64,000 bases of DNA from Diploptera punctata (lineage: Eukaryota > Arthropoda > Insecta > Blattodea > Blaberidae). The stretch spans positions 675,501-739,500 of the forward strand of contig JASPKZ010007538.1 in NCBI GenBank assembly GCA_030220185.1. Direction: 5' to 3'. Below, piece by piece: positions 22,117-32,213 of the stretch. Made by a program: the position numbers and the translations under genes. The notes below the pieces were generated by a model. That model searched no databases and was not told the origin of the DNA. It was given only the letters and a program-made list of their open reading frames with translations. Position 1 is the first letter of the stretch. Each line of letters opens with the position of its first letter.

Positions 22117-22580
22117 GTAAAATTAGTTTATAGTTTGTTAAATAATATGCATGTAAATTGTTTTGTTAGGTTAGGAAATGGGAAGTTAGTTTACGTCCAT
22201 TTTTTTTTTTTGCATTTGGAAATAAATAATATGCATGTAAACTGTTTGGAAAAAGTCGGTTATATGTCTCAGACAAATTCTTCTAAGTTCCACAGAATCG
22301 CAGTGCACATGCGCAAGTTGCGGGAATTGCTGTAATGGTTAATATAGCCTCCGGTAGATGGCTCTGCAGTCGGCGTCACCACTTGGGAATAAATTTCCAA
22401 ATGCAAGAAAAAAATGGACGTTAACTAACTTGCCATTTCCTAACTAAAGAAAACAATTTACATGCATATTATTTATTCCCAAATGCTTAAAAAAATGGAC
22501 ATAAACCAACTTCCCATTTCCTAACGTAAGAAAACAATTTACATGCGTACTATTTAATTAACTATAAACTAATTTTACGT
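22117..22580. repeat. Long inverted repeat of a dispersed family
   Basis: Arms of about 90 bp (22117-22210 and 22489-22580) are inverted, both containing TTAGGTTAGGAAATG-like sequence or its complement. An inner pair (about 22210-22245 and 22448-22486) is also inverted. A partial copy lies at 22840-22985, and weaker relatives at 23760-24035 and 48780-49330. Non-coding. Confidence 0.6.
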
Positions 22581-22839
22581 ACACTAACACTAAATATGGT
22601 TTGAAATTATTTTCAAATGGTGGCAACATTGGAACAACATGGGAAAGTAGCAAGTAAGTAATGTATACAAGATCATGTTTTACGTAAATATATAAATATA
22701 AAATATTGTAAAGAAAGCTTGAAGATCGTTGCAAAATGTTTAAAACAGCACAAAACGTGTTTACAAGTGTTTAGTGCATCAGTGGCAGAAGAATGTACGT
22801 GTAGAATTGTGATGGGCATATAACCTACCTCACCCAACT

Positions 22840-22985
22840 GTTTTGTTAGGTTAGGAAATGAGAAGTTAGTTTATATCCATTTTTTTTAGCATTTGGGAAT
22901 TTATTCCCAAAGTTGGTAACGCCGACTTCAGAGCCATCTACCGGAAGCTACATTAACCATTACAGCAACTCGCGCATGCGCACTG
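22840..22985. repeat. Partial copy of the 22.1-22.6 kb repeat
   Basis: Shares GTTAGGTTAGGAAATG, a following poly-T/GCATTTGG block and GAGCCATCTACCGGA with the repeat at 22117-22580. Single arm only. Confidence 0.55.
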
Positions 22986-22989
22986 CTAT

Positions 22990-24390
22990 TCTATAGAACT
23001 TAGAAGAATTCATGTGTGAAGGGTTATACACCTTATCCTGAGTAAAGTGACCACTCTAAACCTAAATCTCAAGTTTTTTTTATATTGAAAATTTGGTCAT
23101 TTTTCAGGAGATTTCGGTGAATAGTTCAATTTATCTAGTTCATGTAGTTATATAAAAAGCAGTGGAATAACTGTACAATAGTTATGGCATGAGAATTGTT
23201 CAGTGTATGGAGGCAATAGTTCAGTTAAAGTTCTCTCGTAAATAACCAGGAATTCCATATATTGATTAATTCAGAGGTAATTAATGGATTGTATTGCAGA
23301 TATATAGCCTACCTACTCTTCAATAGCGTGAATGTATTTTTTAGGCTAATTCCATCTTTACTTCTAATTCATTTTTTCATTATTTTTCATCCCTTCTAGA
23401 CTGATACCTGGCATTGAATCCCAGGTGACTCTTTAAGGGGATGAGCTAACCATTGTCACTTACTGATATCTGTTTGCAAATAAGCATAATTACATTACAG
23501 TAGTTAGGTTAAGTAACTGTTGTAGGAAATACTTTTTCCCCACATGGGGGCTTAAAGATATTGACAGGTGACATTCTCTACAGCAGTTGCCAGCAGGGCT
23601 TGTCATTGTCGGTGAATGGAGTATGCTACAGTTGTGTTGTGACCATGAGCTATGTTCTTGAAGCTGAAAAGTGTAAAAAACATGTTTTGGCAGCTTTATG
23701 ATTTGTTTGCACCTACTTGCCCTGCTCAATTTATTTATTTATTTATTTTTTGCAGACATATACATTGGAAGAAACTGCACTTTAAGTTTCATCAAAAAAT
23801 TTCTAAGTCCTGCAGAATAGTCTGCATGCATAATAGTTATGAACTTGCTCGATAGATGGCAGGACCAACTGTGAAGTTGGTATTACCAAGCTCTGAAATA
23901 AATTCCCAAACATACTTCTAAAAATGGATGTACACTAACACATAATTTGTAACCGTAAATCATTTACATATTATTTCAGTAAACTATAAACTAATTCAAT
24001 CCACACTAACTTACACCTTCTTAACCTAACAAAGTAATAGTGCAATTTCTGATTTGAATGTTGATCATATCGGACTGCCATCTGTTGATGAGGACTTGCA
24101 CTACGTTTAGAAGAAATTATTGAGAAACTTCTCATACATAAATAAATACTTAATAATTGTAAAAAATATTTTAAGAATTGTTAGAAAATGTTAAAATAGT
24201 AAGAAATGTTAGTAGGAATGGAAAAGTAAATAATGCAACAGTGTCATATGAATATTGCATGCTGTACCATAGTGAGACCTAATCTATAATTGAGCCTATA
24301 CATTGAATTTCTACTATTTTTCTGCTAATTATCAAATTGAAAAAGTGGGCAGAATTTTTTTAACATAAGGTTCTTATCACTAATGATAGT
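22990..24390. other. No gene recognised
   Basis: Non-coding AT-rich sequence; contains a degenerate arm (23760-24035) of the preceding inverted-repeat family. Confidence 0.4.
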
Positions 24391-24813
24391 GGATGATTGG
24401 GGACTAATTGAATCAGTCCTTTTGAAAAGAGATCATCTCCAATTTTTCTGATATTCACTGTTTCATTATTACATGTTTAGATACCTACTTCCATTGTTTC
24501 TATGTGAGAATGGATCAACTACACTATTCCTTTACCACTTTCTGACTTTATTCAGCAGCAATTTCAGATTCAATGCTTTTTCCTGGACAAACTGAATCAG
24601 TTTTTTGCCTCTCCTGTAAAATTTGATCAGCTGTAGATGATCCCTTTTCGAAATGACTGATTCAATTGTTGCTCACACAGTTATATCCTTACAAGCTTAT
24701 ATGCATTTCCTCAATAAAATGATATTACCTTATGCCATAATTTTTTAATCTATTATTTTATAACACTGGGTTTTTTTTACTAATACCACCATATAAAAGT
24801 TAAAAATATAAAA

Positions 24814-24958
24814 TTGGTACATGAAATCTCAGTCGTTCTCAATTATTAAACGCTGTCAGTATAGAGGAAGCTTTCGGAACATATGTTTAAAAAGGTCTCT
24901 TGAATAATTTGACAGCATTTAATAGTTGAGGACGAGTGAAATCTCAGGTACCAATTAT
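24814..24958. repeat. Hairpin repeat
   Basis: Arms at about 24814-24860 and 24910-24958 (AATTGGTACATGAAATCTCA... and its imperfect complement) enclose about 50 bp. No coding. It abuts the piggyBac-type palindrome. Confidence 0.55.
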
Positions 24959-24968
24959 ATTTTTTTAA

Positions 24969-25198
24969 CACTTTGAGTCCTGCAGTGGTACTAGTACCAC
25001 GGCATTTAACGACACTGAAGCCGGAGAAAATTAAATTTCTCGGCATGCCTGTGCAGGCAGATTTACAGGTGTGTTTTCTGGATCAGAAAAACAACCCCTG
25101 TAAATCTGCTGGCACAGGCATGCCAAGGGATGTAATTTACTCCGGCTTCAGTGTCATTTAAATGCCGTGGTACTAGTAGTACCACCAGACTCAAAGTA
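24969..25198. mobile_element. piggyBac-type palindromic MITE
   Basis: A 230-bp palindrome flanked by TTAA on both sides (24965-24968 and 25199-25202). Ends read CACTTTGAGTCCTGC and, inverted, GACTCAAAGTA. TTAA target duplication and a CACTTTGAGT-like end are typical of piggyBac-derived non-autonomous elements. Arms include GTGGTACTAGTACCACGGCA, itself partly palindromic. Confidence 0.75.
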
Positions 25199-25317
25199 TT
25201 AACTTTCACATGGTGACCTAATGGTATTTCATAATGGATTTTAAGAGTATTAATTTAATATCACCATGTTATCTTTATTACATTTATGTTTTTCTCTCCT
25301 GACATTGGCCAAATGTA

Positions 25318-25550
25318 ACCCACTTTCTTAAGTTGGAGTGCCTGGAAGGCGGAGTAATGTTACCCAGATGATATGATTGGTGATGAATGATAAAGAAGCT
25401 CCGAGAGGCCTTGAACCTAAACTTAACCTAAATTCAGAACATGGGTAACCACAGAAATAATTCAACTTAAGAAAGAATTCCTGTTGTCTGACCGGGAATC
25501 GAACCCAGGAACCCATAAACTGTATTCAGAAGCTGGTCACTCTGGGTTAT
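25318..25550 (-). mobile_element. SINE family A, tRNA-related, - strand
   Basis: Contains GACCGGGAATCGAACCCAGG, the complement of a tRNA T-arm, preceded by a body (GGCGGAGTAATGTTACCCAGATGATATG) that recurs at 53.96-54.57 kb. Head on the right, tail on the left. Confidence 0.6.
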
Positions 25551-26008
25551 ATTTTTATTTACTTATTTAACAGGTGTTCACAATGTTTCACATCTTCCTG
25601 AGCGCAATTAATCTAGTGTCATTCTCCTCCACATATACATATGATTCCAATCTCCATCGTCCAGTCATTTTCTCCTCATACTGCTCAAAAGCCATCAATC
25701 CACTTTATTTTGGTTGTCCTCTACTTCTCTGGGTATTGTTATTTTATTACTGCTGTTGTGCAACAGGCCTGGTCAAGTACCATCTGTTTATATCACACAC
25801 CTTCAATAATAAGGGCTTCATCTCATCCCTTATCTGATATTATGCCAGACAGGAGGATACAGATTATACATTTTTTATTATTGCTATTGTTTTACTATTA
25901 ATAATAATAATAATAGGAAATGCGCACAATGTGCATGGGTTTGTTTTACTATTATTGTTATTGTTTTTATCTTCTTCTTCTTCACGGTTTTTATCAATAT
26001 TATTAATA

Positions 26009-26356
26009 GGAGTGGATTTTTAAGTTCTAAAAGTTAAGATTGCAACCTAGTATAGTGATAAAATTGATTTAATAAGTCTTTATATTCAATCAACTAATTT
26101 TTTTAATAATATAACTTACAAAAAACATTTCTCAATACTTTGTATGGGATCTAGCAATATTACATTTATATTACACATCTTACTCTTAAATTAAAGGAAA
26201 TAATGTTGCTAGATCCCAGATAAAAGTTCTTGAGAAACATTTTTATAAGTTATAAAATAAAAATTCAGTTGATTGGATATGAAGACTTGGATTACATTAA
26301 TTTTATCGCTATACTATGTTACAATCTTAACTTTTAGAACCTAAAAATCCACTCCC
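26009..26356. mobile_element. TA-flanked MITE with long TIRs
   Basis: Flanked by TA (26007-26008 and 26357-26358). Terminal inverted repeats run the length of each half (GGAGTGGATTTTTAAGTT... / ...AACCTAAAAATCCACTCC). No ORF. A half copy occurs at 28768. TA duplication suggests a Tc1/mariner-type source. Confidence 0.75.
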
Positions 26357-26371
26357 TAATTATTATAATGT

Positions 26372-26660
26372 TCACCGCTGTGGTCTCAAGATAGTGCTGC
26401 CTTGTCATGCAGCAGGCCAGAGTTCGACAAGAACTTTAAGGACCAAACATCATCTGGCCATTGTTATCATATTTACATTAGATTAAGTTTAGAATTAAGC
26501 TTCTTCTGGCACATCATTACTATCATCATCACCACCTACCATATATCATTGGGACAGAGTAACTCTGCCTTTCAAGCACCCCAACCTCGAAAGTGGGTTA
26601 CAATAATTCCAATGCCAGGAGAAAATACCAGAATGTCAAAATGATAACCTGGTGCCATTG
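26372..26660 (+). mobile_element. SINE family B head fused to family A body
   Basis: Starts CCGCTGTGGTCTCAAGATAG, an A-box-like tRNA head, with a degenerate B-box (GCCAGAGTTCGACAAG). Later text (CTCGAAAGTGGGTTACAATAATTCCAATGCCAGG) matches the family A body inverted. Boundaries uncertain. Confidence 0.45.
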
Positions 26661-26686
26661 AATATAAAAAAATACTTTTTTTTTTA

Positions 26687-26930
26687 GGAATTCACACGAT
26701 GAGGTATAATCATTTAGGTAAACTTTTATCACTCACCTCATATTTTTCTTCTATTTTAAAGGTAGTTTCAGAACTTTACACTTCAGTAATTTCGTGACCG
26801 TTGTTCTGTCGTCTTGAAGAGCCGCCCGTCACAAAATTACTGAAGTGTAAAGTTCTGGAACTAGTTCAGAATAGAAGAAAAATATGAGGTGAGTGATAAA
26901 AGTTTGCCTAAATAAAATAATTATCATTAT
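26687..26930. mobile_element. Palindromic PLE-derived element
   Basis: Left arm from GATGAGGTATAATC through ACTCACCTCATATTTTTC, right arm ending AAATATGAGGTGAGTGATAAAA. The arms meet near 26820. It keeps the PLE terminal hallmarks but no coding sequence. A family relative sits at 57.99-58.39 kb. Confidence 0.65.
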
Positions 26931-27313
26931 TGCTTTTGTTCTACCTATTATTGGTATTGTTCCTGTTATTATTATTGAGGCATGCTTTAGCTTGCTTAAG
27001 GCATTACTCTACAGGCCAAAAGGTTGGAGGTTTGAGTCCTCTTTAGATCATGATTTTTAAACTAGCCTAAACTTCTGTCAACACCATGGCCCTAGGTTTA
27101 CCCAACCTCTAACAGAAATGTGTATTAGATGTTTGTGGTAAAAGTGACTGTCACATGGGGCTGACAACCCAGCAGACATCTTCTAGTGCTGATTGTCTAA
27201 AAAAGGTTTGAGCATTAACCTTCTACTACTCTAAGGGCCTCCTAAGATCTGTAATGGGATGACTTTAGTTTTTTCTTACTTTTATTATAATTAATTGTTG
27301 TTGTTATGTGAGG
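26931..27313. other. No gene recognised
   Basis: Non-coding sequence between two PLE insertions; a tRNA-derived piece may lie at 26990-27050 (CTTGCTTAAGGCATTACTCTACAGGCC) but is too degenerate to call. Confidence 0.35.
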
Positions 27314-27326
27314 CTGATAAATGTAT

Positions 27327-28336
27327 ATTGTTTTTTTTTTTTTTTGACTCACCTCATACTTTATAACTCCTCGCAGACCCGGGTTTCATCACTTAATTTG
27401 TGACATTCTAAATGCTGTATCACGTTCACAACTGACGTGCAACGGCCTTCTATCCTGCAGACTGACTGACGAACTTCCAAATCAATCCCCTCTCCTTATC
27501 ACTGGGTATTTCAAAATTCATAGTTGTGTTTTCATTCTTGCATGTGTAAATGTTTTCCCAAATTGTGAGTTCCTTCGGTTTTTTCAATTGTTTAAGTAAT
27601 TTTGTTTTGGTTTCTATTCTATGTTTTTCTGATCAGGCATGTGCAGCTATTGCAGATTTTTCTGTTTCTCCATTTTTAACATTTCTTAGGTGTTCCTTTA
27701 ATCTTGTATTTAGATTCCTTTTTGTTTTTTCTATGTATATCTTTTCACAATCTTTACAATTAATTTGATAAATTATTTAATAAAAACCAACAAAAATGAA
27801 AAGATTGAAGACTGCAAAAAATCAGGAATTTATCAAATTAATTGTAAAGATTGTGAAAAGATATACATAGGAAAAACAAAAAGGAATCTAAATACAAGAT
27901 TAAAGGAACACCGCAGAAATGTTAAAAATGGAGAAACAGAAAAATCTGCAATAGCTGCACATGCCTGGTCAGAAAAACATAGAATAGAAACCAAAACAAA
28001 ATTACTTAAACAATTGGAAAAACCGAAGGAACTCACAATTTGGGAAAACATTTACATATGCAAGAATAAAAACACAACTATGAATTTTAAAATACCCGGT
28101 TATAAGGAGAGGGGATTGATTTGGAAGTTCATTGGTCAGCCATCAGACGGCGCGGAGGTCGGTCTGCAGGATAGAAGGCCGTTGGGCGTCAGTTGTGAAC
28201 GTGATACAGCATTGAGAATGTCACAAATGAAGTGACGAAACCCGGGTCTGCAATGAGTTATGAAGTATGAGGTGAGTGAATGAAAAAAATAAACAATATT
28301 AAACAACCTCATAGTGTTATTTCCTATCTACATAAC
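27327..28336. mobile_element. Palindromic PLE (family 1) next to Apaf-1 exon
   Basis: A 13-bp TSD CTGATAAATGTAT (27314-27326 and 28337-28349) bounds a 1,010-bp insert. Its left half encodes the GIY-YIG end of a PLE on the - strand and its right half the same on the + strand, joined at about 27778. The + half reads SGIYQINCKDC, IYIGKTKRNLNTRLKEH and NGETEKSAIAAHAWSEKH. The right end carries the full terminus (CCTCATAGTGTTATTTCC); the left terminus is shortened. The right TSD ends 15 bp before the splice acceptor of the first coding exon of Apaf-1. Confidence 0.85.
28212..28248 (+). ncRNA. Hammerhead-like motif, U3/A8 variant
   Basis: TTGAGAA, an unpaired T, stem II GTCAC/GTGAC, GAAA, palindromic stem III ACCCGGGT, then C17. 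Stem I pairs GCA with TGC. Relative to CUGANGA the first base is U and the second G is A, the two positions that pair with each other (3 and 8). Same pattern at 45311, 57829, 59898 and 50699. Confidence 0.45.
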
Positions 28337-28364
28337 CTGATAAATGTATCCTTGTCCTTTGCAG

Positions 28365-28522
28365 GTTTCAATGAGAGAGGCAGTATGGACACTGTTAAAC
28401 GCATGAAGATACAACATTTGCGAGAACAGATTGTTCAAGATGTTACTATTGAACACATTATAGATTATCTGATTTCAAAAGATGTTGTGTCGGAGGATGA
28501 ATACGAGTTGATCAAACAAGAA
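28365..28522 (+). CDS. Apaf1: Apaf-1 exon 1: 5' UTR end and first half of CARD
   Basis: Acceptor TCCTTTGCAG ends at 28364. Twenty bases of 5' UTR follow, then ATG at 28385. The 46 codons read MDTVKRMKIQHLREQIVQD, then IEHIIDYLISKDVVSEDEYELIKQE, the first three helices of a CARD. The donor GAA|GTAAGT leaves phase 0. The ATG is favoured because it starts at the normal CARD N-terminus. The presence of an acceptor means at least one upstream non-coding exon. Confidence 0.9.
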
Positions 28523-31500
28523 GTAAGTTCCCATTGTCACGGTGGAAGAAAAAATGTTTATAACAAGTTTCTAATTAACTTTTGTAATTGAACAATACTG
28601 AACCATTATAAACTTGAACAGCCATTAGATCTGTGGTCTAGTTGTTACCAGAGGTTTGCAGGTTCAAACCTGTGTTAGAGCAATTTTAGGGTATTGTAAG
28701 GGAAATGCAGCCCACTGCATGCTAGAACATACCACAGGTTGTAAACTATCTCTAATGCTATCAGTAGGGAGTGGATTTTTAGGTTCTAAAAGTTAAGACT
28801 GCAACATAGTATAGTGATAAAATTAATTTGATAAGTCTTTATATCCAATCAACTTAATTTTTTTAATAATATAACTTATAAAAATGTTTCTCAATAATTT
28901 TTGTGTGGGATCTAGCAATATTACATTTATATTATTCATCTTACTTTTAAATTAAATAGACCGCGATGGACTAGTGGTTATGCTCCTTGCCTCTGGTCCC
29001 AAGGGTCGTGGGTTCAAACCCGGCCGGGGTCGATTAATTTTTTAGGACGGAAAAAATCCAAGTAGCAAGTCCTCCAGGAGGGACTTTAAGCCGTGGGTCC
29101 CGAGTCTTAAAATTTTCAGGCTCGTAAAAAATCCTTAAGCCCGAATGAAAAGACCTCTAAGCAAAATTTACCGAATTTTCCCGTCCTGGTACTATCTTGG
29201 TTTCCTAGATGTCAGTATGAGGCGGAACACTGGCCACGTACCACTCAAAATGACATCTATACGAAAACAAGTGTAACTAAATTAGTATGGTTCAAGTTCT
29301 TCCCTGTAGGGGGAGGGCACCTAAATGTTTGTAAAGGGAAAACATGGGCATACAATACAATACTTTTAAATTAAAAAGAACTTTAATCAAAATCAAAGTG
29401 GGAGGTAACACTATGAGGTATTTACATTAATGAATGAGTTGCAGAAAATAGTTTTAATATCTCACCTCATAAAGATGCATGTTGTCACGATACTGGTTTC
29501 AAAAGTATAATTTTACTTTCATTTCAATCAAACTCCAACTGTTGAAATTTTACCATTAACACCATCTTCTGAATTGGAGTTTGACTGAAGATGGAAGTAA
29601 AATTATACTTTTGAAGCCAGTCTCATGAAAACACGCAACCTTATGAGGCGAGATATTAAAAACATTTTCTCCAACTCATTCATAAATTAAAATTAATGTT
29701 TTAGATGATTTATATGTTTGTATTTAACTTTAGAAGGTTAGAAGACGTCTAACTGTGTATTTCCTTACTATGTAGTACTGTAGATCAAGATTTTTCCATA
29801 TTATGGGACATATCAGGACCCAGGATGATATTAGTTAGTTCTTCTTCTTCTTCTTCCTTCCAAGTATTAGGCCAAGGCCTGTTACGATCCTATAGAAAAT
29901 TTTCCCTCCCCGGGAAATTCTCGTATAAGACTTGAAAGCATAATAATAGTCCCTTCGATTGGTTGCTGGCCAAAGGAAGGCAAGACCAGTGATGGGGCTG
30001 CCATCTTATAGCCTCTGGTCAGGCTTTTCTGGAGAAGAAAAGAAAATAAAGGAAAGAAGAAATGGAAGAAAGGAAAGACTCCCTAGCCCTCGGATGCCCT
30101 AATAGCGTCGGGGTCGAAAAAAACAAGAGTTAACCAAGAGAGGTTAGATAGTAAAGTTAAAAGAGAGCAAAACACAAGTAAGTGGAAGAAATGTTTTGCT
30201 CAGCTTGGGCACCTTGTGGTCGCCATCCACATATCCCCTAGATGAGGACCCCTGAGGGTATATTAGTTAGTTAAAATGGAGAATCTAATTTAAGAAAGAA
30301 AAATTGAGATTTGAACCCTAGACCTCTAGTTCTGTGTACTAGTGTGCTGTCCATTACACCATTCAGACGACTATACAAACATTAACATTTCTTTCAACTT
30401 GTTCAATTCTCGTTTGTCCGAAGGCTGATAAATTGAAAGAAATGTTAATGTTTGTATCATCGTTTGAATGGTATAATGGACAGCACACTAGTACGTAGTA
30501 CTAGAGGTTCAGGGTTCAAATCCTGGTTCAAGCATTAATTTTTCTTTCTTAAATTGGTTATATCCAGGATTGGAAAATGTTAAATCAAATAAAAACATTG
30601 AAAAGATAAAATGGAGAAGTTTAACATTGTAAACTTGTTTAATGAACAAACTACTGTTGAATGGTGCAAACGTGAAAATTTTGTTCTGTTATAACCACGC
30701 TGACTGCTACCATTTTGTGCAGTTATAACCACGCTGACTGCTACCATTTTGTGGCGCCTTATAATTTTTAGTAAACCATTTATTGCGCCGCCGTGTATCG
30801 TCTTTTGTTTCCGTTGTATATATTAGCCTTGAGTTCATAACAATCAGGGTTATTATTCAAAAGCCTTTGCCCGGGCCCATAAGAAGCAAAGATTGATTCA
30901 TCTTTCTTTTCCAAACACTTAAACATCAATCAACAATAGATCTTAAAACACTTGAGTAATCTATGATACTTAGCTAAACTGGGTGTATCATTATTATTAT
31001 TAACCATGAAAGCTAGACGGAAAAGAAAAAGGAAGCTTGTATGATCTCCTAAATAAGTAAGTTTATGTACGGGAATATACCGAACAGCAGCATGCACATA
31101 AATAATTTGAACATTAAACATGATGTATATAAAAATGATGTTTAATATAAACAAGACGTCTGAAGTATAGGAAAAATATAATCAAATATAAATATTGATC
31201 ATTCTTGAATTTAAAAGGAAAAACAAATTAATAATCATTAACATCAAAAAAATATCATAACTCACTCAAACAAATTCACTCATACAAACAGTCCAAGCCA
31301 GGGTGGCTTTCCCTGGTCCTCCGGACCAAAAACTTCAAAACACGCCACTCGCGTGCTCCAGACGACGTAGTTCCAACAAAATGTTCCGATCGAATGATAA
31401 TGTTCTGAATGTGCGTATCGTATTTGAGCGTTCCGAGGTAGAAGGGGAGATGCGCAGTACAAACAGCGCAATAGGAGAGGTAGAAAGGAGAGTGGGGGTA

Positions 31501-32166
31501 GATGCATAGAGAAGGGATATTGGCATAGTTCACGAATCTTTCAGTTCAAGGAGGATAACGGCACTGATGTCACGAACCGAAAATCGCACTTTCGGTTCAA
31601 TTTCTCATTCTTTTACAGTAAGACTTTATTTTTGAGAAGTTTGTAGATGTAAGTTTTGACGTCAGCATTAATAAAATTCACAGTAAAATTACTTTTTTTT
31701 TTTAGGAATGAACACTATGAGGTATTATTTATTTATGTACAATTTTATCACTCACCTCAAAAGACCTGTCAAAAGACAGGATATGAGGTGAGGTGTAAGA
31801 AATTTTATTTTAAATTAAAAGAAACATTACATTATTTAGCCAATATTGTATATTATCCCATTCACTGCTTTCTTGCATGTTCTAGAATGGTTGTTCAATA
31901 TGAGGGTAAACATTTTTTAGCTCCTCCTCGTTTTCCATAATTTACACTTTTCCCCAATTTATACCACTTTTCCTCCGTCCCTTGAAAAGTGTAAAAGATT
32001 AGTAATACTGTAGTATATTATCCCCAACTGTTTTTTTCATGTTCTGAAATGGATGCAGAGTATGGGGACAACATTTTTGAGCTCATCTTCATTTCCCTCA
32101 ATTTCCACTTTCCCCTACTTTACACCATTTTCCCATGGTCCCTTGAAAAGCGTAAAAGAGGGGTAA

Positions 32167-32213
<47 letters not shown>

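Noticed and set aside
27550..27768. Repeated hydrophobic proteins such as those starting MFSQIVSSFGF or MSSFGFSNCL
   Set aside because: They are antisense readings of the PLE GIY-YIG region, which is why they recur at every family 1 copy.
30930..31154. Small membrane protein ORF
   Set aside because: AT-rich chance frame inside a dispersed repeat also found at 63.7 kb.
31276..31533. Cluster of overlapping ORFs on both strands at 31.3-31.5 kb
   Set aside because: No domain, no splice context with Apaf-1, no consistent codon bias; probably chance frames in a GC-richer repeat.
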